Assembly: GCA_001873065.1 (NCBI GenBank)
Contig: MNYM01000005.1
Coordinates: forward strand, 1 to 64,000
Source: Flavobacteriaceae bacterium CG2_30_31_66
Lineage (GTDB): Bacteria; Bacteroidota; Bacteroidia; Flavobacteriales; Flavobacteriaceae
Length of the DNA stretch: 64,000 bases
Direction: 5' to 3'
This document shows, in pieces, positions 1 to 9,293 of this stretch (within the stretch, counting starts at the first letter, position 1; every line of letters starts with the position of its first letter). Below the pieces are notes generated by a model that saw only the letters and a list, made by a program, of their open reading frames with translations, was not told where the DNA came from and did not search any database. A program made the translations under genes and the position numbers.

Positions 1-1702
1 TTACTTCTTTTAAGGTATAAGGGTGATATCCAGAGTAATAAATCACAGTAGCCACTGTCATTGGTGTGGGCGTAAAACCTTGCACTTGCTCTAACTGGAA
101 GCCCATATTTTTGGTTTCTGCGGCCAAGTTTGCCATGTCTTCCAATTCACTTGCAGGGTGACTTGAAATAAAATACGGAATCAATTGCAAGTTCAATTTA
201 TTCTTAATGTTGATGCGATCAAAACGCTCTTTAAACTTATGAAAATAGGTAAACGAAGGTTTGCGCATCAATTTCAATACATTATCAGAAGTATGTTCAG
301 GAGCTACTTTCAATCGACCAGAAACATGTTTCGTCATCACTTCTTCTGTGTAGGCATCCAACTCTTTTGGATCGGCATTTTTATTGAATTCTGGCACCAA
401 CATGTCATGACGAATGCCACTACCAATAAAGGATTTTTTTACTTTTGGATGTTTGTCAACAGCTTGATACAACTCCGTTAATGGTTTGTGCGACGTATCT
501 AAATTAGAACAAATCACAGGCGAAATACACGAAGGAGCCACACATTTGTCGCAAATTTCCTGCACTTTTCCTTTCATTTTATACATGTTGGCAGAAGGGC
601 CACCAATATCAGACAAATACCCTTTAAAGTCGGGCATGTTTGCCACTTTGTCAACTTCTCTCAAAATAGATTCCTGACTTCTGCTCGCAATAAACTTTCC
701 TTGATGTGCAGAAATGGTACAAAAACTGCACCCACCAAAACATCCTCTGTGAATGTTGATGGAAAATTTGATCATTTCATACGCAGGAATTGGCCCTCTT
801 TTATCGTATTTTGGATGTGGCAAACGTGTGTAAGGCAAATCAAAAGAACCATCAATTTCGGCTTCTGTCATTGTAGGAAAAGGCGGATTGATCATCAGCA
901 TTTTGTTGCCCACTTTTTGAAAAATACGTCTAGCTTTTAATTTGTTTGATTCCTGTTCAACTACTTTAAAATTAGAAGCGTAGGCTTTTTTATCTTTCAA
1001 ACAAACTTCGTGCGAACTGATTTCAACATCTTCCCAATCATTCACCACAGGAATTTTTTCTTCCTTTGGATTGACTAAAATCGCAGTCTGTTTGATGTTT
1101 TTCAGGCTGGAAAACGGAACCCCTTTTTGCAATAACGTAACGATTTCACGCAAAGGCTGCTCTCCCATTCCATAAACCAACATGTCTGCTTTTGAGGTTT
1201 CTAAAATGGTAGGCATCAACTTGTCTGACCAATAATCATAGTGGGTAACTCTTCGTAAAGAAGCTTCAATACCACCAATCAAAATAGGAACTTCTGGAAA
1301 TTTTTCCTTTAGAATATTGCAATACACTGTAGTAGCATAATCTGGACGAAAACCAATATCGCCATTGGGCGTATAGGCATCTTTGTCACGACGTTTTTTA
1401 CTTGCTGTGTAGTTGCTGACCATTGGATCCATACAACCACCAGTTGCAGCAAAAAACAAACGTGGTTTGCCTAATTTCTCAAAATCTTGCAAATTGTCAT
1501 TTACGTTGGGTTGTGGCACAATTGCCACTCGCAAACCATAACTTTCTAAAATACGTCCAATTACAGCAGGTCCAAAAGACGGATGGTCTACATAAGCGTC
1601 TCCACTAAATAAAATCACGTCCAATTCTTCCCAACCTCGAAGTTTTACTTCTTTGTTGGTAGTTGGTAACCAGTCTGTTAATTGTAATTTTGTCGTATTC
1701 AT
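1..1702 (-). CDS. YgiQ family radical SAM protein (C-terminus outside the window)
   Basis: Minus-strand gene beginning at an ATG at 1702 and still open at base 1, so 567 codons are visible and the C-terminus is missing. The N-terminal half carries the YgiQ-type domain that includes the stretch 'IGGIEASLRRV'. The radical SAM cluster motif CxxxCxxC is seen as RGCFGGCSFC near residue 320, followed by GKFIASRSQESI. A further Cys-rich segment (CDKCVAPSC) lies in the second half. YgiQ proteins are widespread 4Fe-4S/SAM enzymes whose reaction is not established. A promoter -7 box (TATTTTTG) ends 9 nt before the ATG, giving a very short leader. Family assignment is firm; function is unknown. Confidence 0.93.
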   Translation of the reverse strand, partial: MNTTKLQLTDWLPTTNKEVKLRGWEELDVILFSGDAYVDHPSFGPAVIGRILESYGLRVAIVPQPNVNDNLQDFEKLGKPRLFFAATGGCMDPMVSNYTASKKRRDKDAYTPNGDIGFRPDYATTVYCNILKEKFPEVPILIGGIEASLRRVTHYDYWSDKLMPTILETSKADMLVYGMGEQPLREIVTLLQKGVPFSSLKNIKQTAILVNPKEEKIPVVNDWEDVEISSHEVCLKDKKAYASNFKVVEQESNKLKARRIFQKVGNKMLMINPPFPTMTEAEIDGSFDLPYTRLPHPKYDKRGPIPAYEMIKFSINIHRGCFGGCSFCTISAHQGKFIASRSQESILREVDKVANMPDFKGYLSDIGGPSANMYKMKGKVQEICDKCVAPSCISPVICSNLDTSHKPLTELYQAVDKHPKVKKSFIGSGIRHDMLVPEFNKNADPKELDAYTEEVMTKHVSGRLKVAPEHTSDNVLKLMRKPSFTYFHKFKERFDRINIKNKLNLQLIPYFISSHPASELEDMANLAAETKNMGFQLEQVQGFTPTPMTVATVIYYSGYHPYTLKEV

Positions 1703-1711
1703 ATTGTGGTG

Positions 1712-1719
1712 CAAAAATA
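1712..1719 (-). promoter_or_regulatory. Promoter -7 element for the YgiQ gene
   Basis: TATTTTTG on the minus strand matches the Bacteroidota -7 consensus TAnnTTTG. It ends 9 nt before the ATG. No convincing -33 TTTG is visible at the usual distance. Confidence 0.5.
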
Positions 1720-1881
1720 AAGCAAATTTGAACACATTGTTGGTTTGGTTATTAGTTTTTCTGATAGATTTTCTAATTATAATAAGGACAAACAATCTCA
1801 ATCAAATTATTTATGAAAAATTAACATTAAAATAAACTTATTTGTTTCGTAAATTTAGCGTTCGCAAAATCAATTTTAAAA

Positions 1882-3801
1882 ATGAAAAAATACTTTTTGA
1901 TTCCCTTAATTGGACTTTTACTTGTTTTTGGATGTAACAAAACCGAGGAAAAAACACTTCCAATTCCAAAAGATACTTATGTACAAGATAATTTTATAAA
2001 AAGTGAGGTTACTATAGCTATGAGAGATGGCATAAAATTGCACACTACTATTTATTCTCCCAAAGATAAAAGCAAAAAATATCCCATTTTGATGCAAAGA
2101 ACGCCATATAGCTCTGCGCCTTATGAAGAAGGAAAAATGAAAACGAAAATTGGCCCTAATGAACATTTGATGAAAGATGGTTATATTATTGTATATCAAG
2201 ATGTTCGTGGACGTTGGATGAGTGAAGGGGTTTATGACAACATGCGTGCTTACAATCCTAATAAAAAAGAAAATGAGTCTGATGAAGTTTCAGATACTTA
2301 TGATACCATTGATTGGTTGGTGAAAAATGTCGAAAATAACAACGGAAATGTAGGAACTTGGGGAATTTCTTATCCAGGGCATTATGCAACCATTTCGGCT
2401 ATTGATGCACATCCTGCTTTGAAGGCAGCTTCTCCTCAGGCTTGTATAGGCGATTTTTTCTTTGATGATTTTCATCACAATGGCGCTTTTTTATTGAGTT
2501 ATTTCAGAGCAATTTCACTTTTTGGAACTTATAAAGACACTCCAACAGATGCTGCTTGGTATTCAACACCTGAATTAAAAACGCAAGATCAATATCAATT
2601 TTTCTTAGACAAAGGGCCTTTAAAAAACTTGAATGACTATTTTCAATATGAAAAATTGGATGTCAGTTCTGCATCTAACAAAGAAAAAATCGACGATTTT
2701 TTCTGGAGAGAAATTATAGAACATCCAAATTATGATTCTGTTTGGAAAAGCAAAGGAATCATTCAGCATTTAAACAAAGTTCCTTCCTCTGTTGCAACCA
2801 TGATTGTGGGTGGTTGGTTTGATGCGGAAGATTTATACGGTCCTTTAGAAACCTATAAAGCCATTGAAAAACATGGAAAAAATAATTACAATACGCTGGT
2901 TTTTGGTCCTTGGGATCATGGAGGATGGGCAAGAAATTCAGTAAAAAATGCTGTTGGAAACTACTATTTTGGGGATTCTATATCATTAAAATTTCAGAAA
3001 GAAATTGAAACCAAATTTTTCAACCATTTCCTAAAAGGAAAAGGTGATAAAAATTCAGGTTTGCCAGAAGCCTATGTATATGACTCGGGCAAAAAAGAAT
3101 GGAAATCGTATGATGTTTGGCCACCAAAAAATGTGGTGAAAGAAAACTGGTATTTGTCTGACGATCAAGAATTAACAGCTACCCAAAAAGAAACAAAAGG
3201 AATCTCATTTATCAGTGATATCAAACGTCCAGTTCCTTATTCCGAAGATATCAAAACAGTGTTTACACCCAGAAAATACATGACAGATGATCAGCGCTTT
3301 GCAGCGAGAAGACCTGACGTATTGGTTTTTGAAACGGATATTTTAACACAGGATTTCACGTTAGCAGGCGATATTTTGGCAAAATTAAAAGTCGCAACTA
3401 CAGGCACTGCAGCAGATTGGATTGTAAAAGTGATTGACGTGCATCCAGCTGATTCAGAGGAAAATAATGATAAAATGCAAGACCATTTAAAAATGAGCAA
3501 CTATCATTTAATGGTTCGTAGTGAGGTGATGAGAGGCCGTTTTAGAAATAGTTTTGAATTTCCAGAACCTTTTACTCCTAATAAAAAAACGGCTGTAAAC
3601 ATCAAACTGCAAGATGTTTTTCACACGTTTAAAAAAGGTCACAAATTGCAAATTCAGTTACAAAGTACGTGGTTTCCTTTAATCGATTTGAATCCGCAAA
3701 CCTATGTAGATAATATTTACAAAGCCGAAGAAAAAGATTTCAAAACACAAACACATACCGTTTTTACGGATTCATACATCGAATTTTCAGTCTTAAAATA
3801 A
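1882..3801 (+). CDS. CocE/NonD family serine hydrolase, lipoprotein
   Basis: 639 residues. It starts with a lipoprotein signal (hydrophobic stretch ending VFGC, Cys18), so it is probably anchored in the envelope. The alpha/beta-hydrolase core has the nucleophile in GISYPGH (Ser163), a candidate Asp314 in GGWFDAED and His346 in PWDHGGW, the triad layout of the S15/CocE family. The C-terminal 220 residues match the X-Pro dipeptidyl-peptidase C-terminal jelly-roll. Relatives are alpha-amino-acid ester hydrolases and acylases, often annotated as X-Pro dipeptidyl-peptidases; the substrate here cannot be read from sequence. The next gene, another S15-type hydrolase, follows after 10 nt, so they are probably co-transcribed. 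Confidence 0.93.
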   Translation: MKKYFLIPLIGLLLVFGCNKTEEKTLPIPKDTYVQDNFIKSEVTIAMRDGIKLHTTIYSPKDKSKKYPILMQRTPYSSAPYEEGKMKTKIGPNEHLMKDGYIIVYQDVRGRWMSEGVYDNMRAYNPNKKENESDEVSDTYDTIDWLVKNVENNNGNVGTWGISYPGHYATISAIDAHPALKAASPQACIGDFFFDDFHHNGAFLLSYFRAISLFGTYKDTPTDAAWYSTPELKTQDQYQFFLDKGPLKNLNDYFQYEKLDVSSASNKEKIDDFFWREIIEHPNYDSVWKSKGIIQHLNKVPSSVATMIVGGWFDAEDLYGPLETYKAIEKHGKNNYNTLVFGPWDHGGWARNSVKNAVGNYYFGDSISLKFQKEIETKFFNHFLKGKGDKNSGLPEAYVYDSGKKEWKSYDVWPPKNVVKENWYLSDDQELTATQKETKGISFISDIKRPVPYSEDIKTVFTPRKYMTDDQRFAARRPDVLVFETDILTQDFTLAGDILAKLKVATTGTAADWIVKVIDVHPADSEENNDKMQDHLKMSNYHLMVRSEVMRGRFRNSFEFPEPFTPNKKTAVNIKLQDVFHTFKKGHKLQIQLQSTWFPLIDLNPQTYVDNIYKAEEKDFKTQTHTVFTDSYIEFSVLK

Positions 3802-3811
3802 CTCAAGTATC

Positions 3812-5632
3812 ATGAAAAAAATTAATCAATTTATACTTTTATTTCTTCTTGCATTTTCATTAAAAGCACAAGAAAAAGCAATCCCCATTTTTAAAGATGG
3901 TGAAGCACAAATCGTTGAGGCATTTAACAATCCAAACAAATGGATTCGTCATGATTTATGGGTAGAAACTACTTTTGATTCTGATGGAGATGGAAAATTA
4001 GACAGAATGCATGTAGGCGTTACCAGACCTTTTCAAACCGAAACTGAAGGATTAAAATTGCCAATAGTTTATGAATCAAGCCCTTATTATGCAGGAACTG
4101 CAGGTGATGCTCCTGGATTGTTTTGGGAAGTAAGACACGAATTGGGCGAAAAACCAAAACCAAGAACGCATGTTGACGTAAAAAGAATTGGTGAAAGACC
4201 TATTATTTCCTATTCACAAATTAAAACTTGGGTTCCTAGAGGTTATATTGTAGTGCATTCTTCTTCGCCTGGAACTAGTTTGTCTGATGGTTCGCCAACT
4301 GTAGGTGGAAAAAATGAATCTTTAGCGCCCAAAGCAGTGATTGATTGGTTGAATGGTCGTGCAAAAGGTTTCACAGAAAGAGATGGAAATGATGAGGTAA
4401 CTGCTTTTTGGTCAACTGGCAAAGTGGGCATGACAGGTACTTCTTATAACGGAACAATTCCGTTAGCAGCCGCAACAACTGGGGTTGATGGTTTGGAAGC
4501 GATCATTCCTGTGGCGCCCAATACTTCCTATTATCATTATTATCGTTCTAATGGTTTGGTTCGTTCGCCTGCCGGATATTTAGGCGAAGATATTGATGTT
4601 TTATACGACTTTATACACAGTGGAAAAGAGGAAAATAGAGCTAAAAACAATAAAGTTGTCAGAGATACAGAAATGGCAAATGGCATGGACAGAATTACAG
4701 GTGATTATAATAATTTTTGGGCTGGACGTGATTACCTAAACCAAATGCAACCTATGAAAGCTGCCCTGTTAATGTCTCATGGATTTAATGACTGGAATGT
4801 GATGCCCGAACATAGTTACCGAATTTATAAAAAAGCGTCTGAAATGGGTTTGCCTACTCAGATTTTTTATCACCAAAATGGTCATGGAGGTCCACCTCCA
4901 ATTTCTATGATGAATCGCTGGTTTACGCGGTATTTACACGGCATAGAAAATGGTGTTGAAAACGACCCAAAAGCTTGGATTGTAAGAGAAAATGACAAAA
5001 TGGACAACCCAACTTCTTATAAAAATTACCCAAATCCTGATGCAAAACAAGTTACTTTTTATTTACATGCTGGTGCTCCAGGAATTGGAAAATTATCTAT
5101 TGATAATTCAACTTCTAAAGGAACAGAAACCTTGGTTGACAACTATTCTTTTTCTGCAGAATCTCTAGCCAAAGCAGCATACACCAATCATCGTTTATTA
5201 TACATAACTCCAGTTTTAAAAGAAGATATTCATATATCTGGTTTGGCGAGCATCACCATCAAAGCTGCAAGTTCAAAACCAGCTGTAAATCTCTCTGTGT
5301 ATTTGGTTTCATTGCCATGGAACGAAGGAAGAAACTCAAAAATAACGGACAATATCATCACTCGTGGTTGGGCAGATTTACAAAACTATCAATCACTTTC
5401 AAAAAGCAGTCCATTAAAACCAGGGAAATTTTATGAAATGACTTTCGAATTTCAGCCAGATGATCAAATTATTAAAAAAGGACAACAAATTGGTGTGATA
5501 ATTTTTTCAAGTGATAGTGAATATACTTTATTACCAAAACCAGGAACTGAAATCACCGTTGATTTAAAAAGAACAACCATCACAATTCCAATTGTTGGCG
5601 GTAAAATCGCTTTCAAAAAAGCAACAGATTAA
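3812..5632 (+). CDS. Xaa-Pro dipeptidyl-peptidase-like S15 family hydrolase, exported
   Basis: 606 residues with a Sec signal peptide (cleavage probably after SLKAQ, about residue 20). Nucleophile Ser211 sits in GTSYNGT, Asp327 in HGFNDWN and His358 in QNGHGGP. The C-terminal third is the beta-sandwich domain of the family. The pattern resembles PepX-type Xaa-Pro dipeptidyl-peptidases, which release X-Pro dipeptides from proline-rich peptides, more closely than the upstream gene does. An acidic DSDGDGKLD stretch at residues 57-65 looks like a calcium-binding loop. It lies 10 nt after the lipoprotein hydrolase and 11 nt before the DUF4174 gene, suggesting a three-gene transcript for periplasmic peptide or ester breakdown. 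Confidence 0.9.
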   Translation: MKKINQFILLFLLAFSLKAQEKAIPIFKDGEAQIVEAFNNPNKWIRHDLWVETTFDSDGDGKLDRMHVGVTRPFQTETEGLKLPIVYESSPYYAGTAGDAPGLFWEVRHELGEKPKPRTHVDVKRIGERPIISYSQIKTWVPRGYIVVHSSSPGTSLSDGSPTVGGKNESLAPKAVIDWLNGRAKGFTERDGNDEVTAFWSTGKVGMTGTSYNGTIPLAAATTGVDGLEAIIPVAPNTSYYHYYRSNGLVRSPAGYLGEDIDVLYDFIHSGKEENRAKNNKVVRDTEMANGMDRITGDYNNFWAGRDYLNQMQPMKAALLMSHGFNDWNVMPEHSYRIYKKASEMGLPTQIFYHQNGHGGPPPISMMNRWFTRYLHGIENGVENDPKAWIVRENDKMDNPTSYKNYPNPDAKQVTFYLHAGAPGIGKLSIDNSTSKGTETLVDNYSFSAESLAKAAYTNHRLLYITPVLKEDIHISGLASITIKAASSKPAVNLSVYLVSLPWNEGRNSKITDNIITRGWADLQNYQSLSKSSPLKPGKFYEMTFEFQPDDQIIKKGQQIGVIIFSSDSEYTLLPKPGTEITVDLKRTTITIPIVGGKIAFKKATD

Positions 5633-5643
5633 TACAATTTTTA

Positions 5644-6063
5644 ATGAAAATATTGCTGATTTTTTTCATATTCTCAAGCCATTTTTCATTCGGACAAAAC
5701 ATGGAAAAACATCTCTGGAAAAATAGGGTTTTATTGATTTCTACGTCTGATGAAAATAGTCAAGAACTTGAAAAACAATTCGCGATTTTAGAAAAACATC
5801 CAAAAGAATTGCTGGAAAGGAAAATTATTATTTATAGTTTTACTAAAAAAAGCTATAAGTTGAATTTTGATAATAACTGGAAAAAATCAGAAGAATTGTT
5901 TTCAAGTTTCATCCCCAAAAAAGATGTTTTTACAATTCGCTTAATTGGTTTGGATGGTGGCATTAAATTAGAACAAAATAGGGTATTATCATCAGAAAAA
6001 TTGTTTACAGTGATTGATGGAATGCCAATGAGAAAGAATGAAATCAGAAAAAACAATCAATAA
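5644..6063 (+). CDS. DUF4174 domain-containing protein
   Basis: 139 residues with a short N-terminal signal peptide (cut likely after FSFGQ, about residue 18). The rest fits DUF4174: LWKNRVLLIS at the start of the domain, then a predicted alpha/beta fold and the typical 'RLIGLDGGIKL' and 'LFTVIDGMPMR' ends. Members are small periplasmic or secreted proteins with a thioredoxin-like layout but no CxxC, and none is visible here. Function unknown. It follows the S15 hydrolase by 11 nt and is likely co-transcribed. Confidence 0.82.
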   Translation: MKILLIFFIFSSHFSFGQNMEKHLWKNRVLLISTSDENSQELEKQFAILEKHPKELLERKIIIYSFTKKSYKLNFDNNWKKSEELFSSFIPKKDVFTIRLIGLDGGIKLEQNRVLSSEKLFTVIDGMPMRKNEIRKNNQ

Positions 6064-6105
6064 ACTAAAACCAAATTTGGTATTTTACAATTTCGTTAAA
6101 ACACG

Positions 6106-6113
6106 TATTTTTG
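6106..6113 (+). promoter_or_regulatory. Promoter -7 element directly abutting the DUF5522 gene
   Basis: TATTTTTG is a perfect TAnnTTTG. Only 4 nt (CAAT) separate it from the ATG at 6118, so a transcript starting at the usual distance would be leaderless or nearly so. Confidence 0.55.
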
Positions 6114-6117
6114 CAAT

Positions 6118-6285
6118 ATGTTTAAACCAAGAATAGAATTAGAAGAGGATGACTTTTATCTAAATGAACAAGGATTTAAAGTTTTTACAGAAAAATATCA
6201 TTTAAAAAGAGGCTATTGTTGTAAAAGTGGTTGCAAGCATTGTCCTTATGGGTATGACAAGAAAACAGATACTTTTTCGAAATAA
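6118..6285 (+). CDS. DUF5522 domain-containing small protein
   Basis: 55 residues. It holds a compact Cys-rich C-terminal half (GYCCKSGCKHCPYG) that is the hallmark of DUF5522 and suggests a metal site, probably zinc; that is inference. The N-terminal half is acidic. Function unknown; the family is common in Bacteroidota and eukaryotes. The ATG is fixed by the promoter element ending only 4 nt upstream. Monocistronic by appearance: the preceding gene ends 54 nt away and the next begins 115 nt downstream with its own -7 box. Confidence 0.85.
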   Translation: MFKPRIELEEDDFYLNEQGFKVFTEKYHLKRGYCCKSGCKHCPYGYDKKTDTFSK

Positions 6286-6373
6286 ATTATTTTAACAGTA
6301 AATTTAACAGTTTTAACGAACTTTGTTTGGGTAAAGTATGGGTGCATATCCTATTCTTTTTTGATTTTAATTT

Positions 6374-6381
6374 TACATTTG
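6374..6381 (+). promoter_or_regulatory. Promoter -7 element for the GH16 gene
   Basis: TACATTTG fits TAnnTTTG and ends 19 nt before the ATG at 6401. No -33 TTTG is seen at about 19-20 nt upstream. Confidence 0.4.
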
Positions 6382-6400
6382 AAAAATCTAAAAAACAATT

Positions 6401-8026
6401 ATGTATAGAATCTTTACTTCCCTTTTTTTACTTCTTTTTTCAATAACTTTATTTTCACAAGAAAAAGTCGAAGACGATTTTGAAGGAAATGGTACCATAA
6501 CAACTTGGGCGCCTGATGCTATTGTAATGAATACCGCATTTTCAAACCCTTTTAAAGTTGGCATCAATACCTCAAACACCGTTTTGAGATATGAAGATAA
6601 TGGCGCTCAATATGCCAATGTAAGATTTGACATATCCAAAAAATTTGATTTATCTGTAAAGCATACTTTTACGTTAAAAATTTATGTGCCTTCAAACGGC
6701 CTCACTGGAAATCAAACCAATCAAGTTTCTTTAAAATTGCAAGATGGTTCTATTGGCGCACCATGGTCTAATCAAACAGAAATTATCAAAGCAATTACTT
6801 TAGACACTTGGCAAACAGTCACTTTTGATTTTAAGAATGATTCATATATCAACATTGACAATGCCTCACTTATTCCAATAGAAAGAAAAGATTTCAGTCG
6901 TGTTTTGATTCAAGTAAATGGTGAAAATAATAATGACAGAGTAATCGCTTACATAGACGATTTTTCTTATGACGGAACAATACCCTCGAGTAATGTTGAT
7001 AATAATGTGGATGCAGTTTTCAATACGTTGGTTTGGTCTGACGAGTTTGACGGAAATGGCGCAATTGATACAAATAAATGGCATCAACAAACTGAAATTC
7101 CAGCTGGTGGAAATTGGTATAATAGCGAAGTACAGCATTATACTAATCGTACAAACAACTCTTTTGTAAGTGATGGAACATTGAAAATAAAAGCAATCAA
7201 AGAATCTTTTACTGACCAAAATGTTACTAAAAACTATACTTCAGCAAGGCTAAACTCAAAATATGCTTTTCAATATGGCAAGTTGGAAGTTCGCGCAAAA
7301 TTGCCTTCTATTGCTGGTACTTGGCCTGCAATATGGTTATTGGGAAAAAACATTAACGAAGATGGTGGGTATTGGGACAATCAGGGCTTTGGAACTACTG
7401 GTTGGCCTTTTTGTGGAGAAATTGATGTTATGGAACCAAATATTCCTAAAACTGAAATCTTAGCAACTTGGCACTGGAATAATGGAAGTGGATACAAATA
7501 CAATAGTAAAGGACTTGCTACAACTAATGCCAATACTTCTCAAAAATTTCACATTTATACTTTAATTTGGAATGAAACTTCTATGAAAATTTATATGAAT
7601 GAAATTTTGATTAACGAAATAGAAACAATAAAACCATTTAATCAAGAATTTTATATTTTGTTAAACATAGCAATGGGTGGAAATTTAGGTGGTGCTATCG
7701 ATCCTAATTTCATCAGTGATTCTATGGAAATTGATTACATTAGAGTATATCAAGCATCTAGTTTAAGTACAAATGACAACACAATTAACGAAAAAAAGAT
7801 TAAAGTTTTTCCAAATCCAGTAAACAATCAATTAGAAATTCGATTTGCAAACTTTTCAGATACATATCAAGGAACAATTTATGACCTAACAGGTAAAAAG
7901 GTACACACTTTTAATCATCAATCAAGCCAAAAAACAATTGATGTATCTTTCTTAAAAAGTGGTTTTTACTTACTGAATATCAAAACAAATGGGTATTCAA
8001 AGAACTTTAAAATCTTAAAAAATTAA
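6401..8026 (+). CDS. Secreted glycoside hydrolase family 16 (laminarinase-type) with type IX sorting domain
   Basis: 541 residues. Signal peptide at residues 1-20 (ends ITLFSQ). Residues about 22-185 form a beta-rich module that looks like a carbohydrate-binding jelly roll (DDFEGNG ... YIDDFSYDG). The GH16 catalytic domain spans about 205-445 with the signature GEIDVMEPN, which contains the nucleophile and acid/base glutamates. The last 80 residues are a Por secretion (type IX) sorting domain starting at KVFPNPVNNQLEI and ending GYSKNFKILKN. It probably cleaves beta-1,3-glucans such as laminarin, but GH16 also holds agarases, carrageenases and porphyranases; the EIDxxE spacing favours the glucanase group. 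No SusC/SusD pair is nearby, so it is not part of a visible polysaccharide utilisation locus. Confidence 0.93.
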   Translation: MYRIFTSLFLLLFSITLFSQEKVEDDFEGNGTITTWAPDAIVMNTAFSNPFKVGINTSNTVLRYEDNGAQYANVRFDISKKFDLSVKHTFTLKIYVPSNGLTGNQTNQVSLKLQDGSIGAPWSNQTEIIKAITLDTWQTVTFDFKNDSYINIDNASLIPIERKDFSRVLIQVNGENNNDRVIAYIDDFSYDGTIPSSNVDNNVDAVFNTLVWSDEFDGNGAIDTNKWHQQTEIPAGGNWYNSEVQHYTNRTNNSFVSDGTLKIKAIKESFTDQNVTKNYTSARLNSKYAFQYGKLEVRAKLPSIAGTWPAIWLLGKNINEDGGYWDNQGFGTTGWPFCGEIDVMEPNIPKTEILATWHWNNGSGYKYNSKGLATTNANTSQKFHIYTLIWNETSMKIYMNEILINEIETIKPFNQEFYILLNIAMGGNLGGAIDPNFISDSMEIDYIRVYQASSLSTNDNTINEKKIKVFPNPVNNQLEIRFANFSDTYQGTIYDLTGKKVHTFNHQSSQKTIDVSFLKSGFYLLNIKTNGYSKNFKILKN

Positions 8027-8122
8027 ATTGTTAAATCAAAAGATTTCACAACTAAAAATAATCAGATAAAATGAGATTTAATTAAAAAATATATTTATAT
8101 TTATGAACTAATTAAATTTCAA

Positions 8123-8311
8123 ATGTCTCACTTACACCAACTTAAAAGTTACAAGAAACATCTCCAAGAAAGATATATCAAATTATTGGAGATTTCTCGT
8201 GATTATCGTTTTGAAGATGAGAGTAAAAGTGATTTGGCTGCTTTTAAAGCCATGAAGTTAAAAGAAAAATTAAATCAAGTAAATTATCTCGACAGAGAGC
8301 TTAGTTTATAA
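8123..8311 (+). CDS. Hypothetical small protein, coiled-coil-like
   Basis: 62 residues, charged and helical throughout, with no Cys and no membrane segment (MSHLHQLKSYKKH ... LNQVNYLDRELSL). It has the look of a genuine small flavobacterial protein: ATG start, coding-like composition, own intergenic space, and no overlap with neighbours. I do not recognise a family. It ends 17 nt from the convergent pyrF gene. Confidence 0.6.
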   Translation: MSHLHQLKSYKKHLQERYIKLLEISRDYRFEDESKSDLAAFKAMKLKEKLNQVNYLDRELSL

Positions 8312-8328
8312 TTTTTAGCCAAAATCCC

Positions 8329-9141
8329 TTAACTCATTATTTTTTCCATTTCTGATTGCAATTCTTTTGCTTTCAATTGTGCTTTTTCTGCAAAATCTTT
8401 TAGTGAAGAAGCATAAATAATTCCTCTTGATGAATTGATCAACAAACCAATTTGTGAATTCAATCCAAATTCACAAACATCTTCTAATCTTCCTCCTTGA
8501 GCGCCAACTCCAGGAACCAATAAAAAAGCATTTGGCACTATTTTTCTAATTTCTTGAAAATATTCAGCTTTTGTTGCGCCAACCACATACATCAAATTAT
8601 TTGAGTTTTTCCATGCTTTGGAAGTTTCTAAGACTTGTTTATACAATTCAATTTCATTTATTTTTTTTGTTTGAAAATCAAAGGCACCCTCATTAGAAGT
8701 TAGTGCTAACAAAATGGTATGTTTGTTAGGAAATGCTAAAAAAGGTTCCACAGAATCTTTCCCCATATAAGGCGCAACTGTCACAGAATCAAACCCTAAA
8801 TCATCAAAAAAAGCTTTTGCATACCTACTTGAAGTGTTGCCAATATCGCCTCTTTTTGCATCCGCAATTGTAAAAATTTCAGGATAAAATGCGTTTAAAT
8901 AATCAATTGTTTTTTTAAGTGATTGCCACCCTTTTATTCCATAAGCCTCATAAAAAGCGGTGTTAGGTTTATAAGCAACACACAATTGATGTGTAGCATC
9001 AATGATTGCTTTGTTAAATTCAAAGATTGGGTCTTCAAATTGGAGTAAATGTTCTGGAATTAACTCCAAATCAACATCCAAACCAATACATAAAAAAGAT
9101 TTTTTTTTTCTTATTTGAAATTCTAATTGGTGTGTAGTCAT
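8329..9141 (-). CDS. pyrF: Orotidine-5'-phosphate decarboxylase
   Basis: 270 residues, the long (type 2) form of OMP decarboxylase, which makes UMP in the last step of de novo pyrimidine synthesis. The signature [15 protein letters not shown] lies near residues 93-107 and contains the catalytic Asp-Lys pair; [11 protein letters not shown] near residue 208 is the phosphate-binding loop. ATG at 9141; a -7 box TATTTTTG ends 15 nt upstream. Monocistronic: it is convergent with the small gene on its left and divergent from tpiA. Confidence 0.96.
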   Translation of the reverse strand: MTTHQLEFQIRKKKSFLCIGLDVDLELIPEHLLQFEDPIFEFNKAIIDATHQLCVAYKPNTAFYEAYGIKGWQSLKKTIDYLNAFYPEIFTIADAKRGDIGNTSSRYAKAFFDDLGFDSVTVAPYMGKDSVEPFLAFPNKHTILLALTSNEGAFDFQTKKINEIELYKQVLETSKAWKNSNNLMYVVGATKAEYFQEIRKIVPNAFLLVPGVGAQGGRLEDVCEFGLNSQIGLLINSSRGIIYASSLKDFAEKAQLKAKELQSEMEKIMS

Positions 9142-9156
9142 GAAATTATTTTAAAA

Positions 9157-9164
9157 CAAAAATA
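9157..9164 (-). promoter_or_regulatory. Promoter -7 element for pyrF
   Basis: TATTTTTG on the minus strand, perfect TAnnTTTG, ending 15 nt before the pyrF ATG. Confidence 0.5.
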
Positions 9165-9293
9165 CTTCTTTTGAAAATTATCTGGATAAAAAAATTAAAA
9201 AGTTTATAAATCGTTTTAGTAAGTATTTCAATTTTAAAAGCCTAAGTTGCAATCTATTTCATAAATTTACACGTCATTTCAAAATTAAATATT

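Noticed and set aside
1882..5632. Recent tandem duplication of the two S15 hydrolases
   Set aside because: They share only family motifs; lengths, N-termini and triad spacing (Ser163/Asp314/His346 versus Ser211/Asp327/His358) differ, so duplication is not recent.
6866..7219. 117-codon minus-strand open frame
   Set aside because: Antisense to the GH16 catalytic domain; composition is that of a shadow frame.
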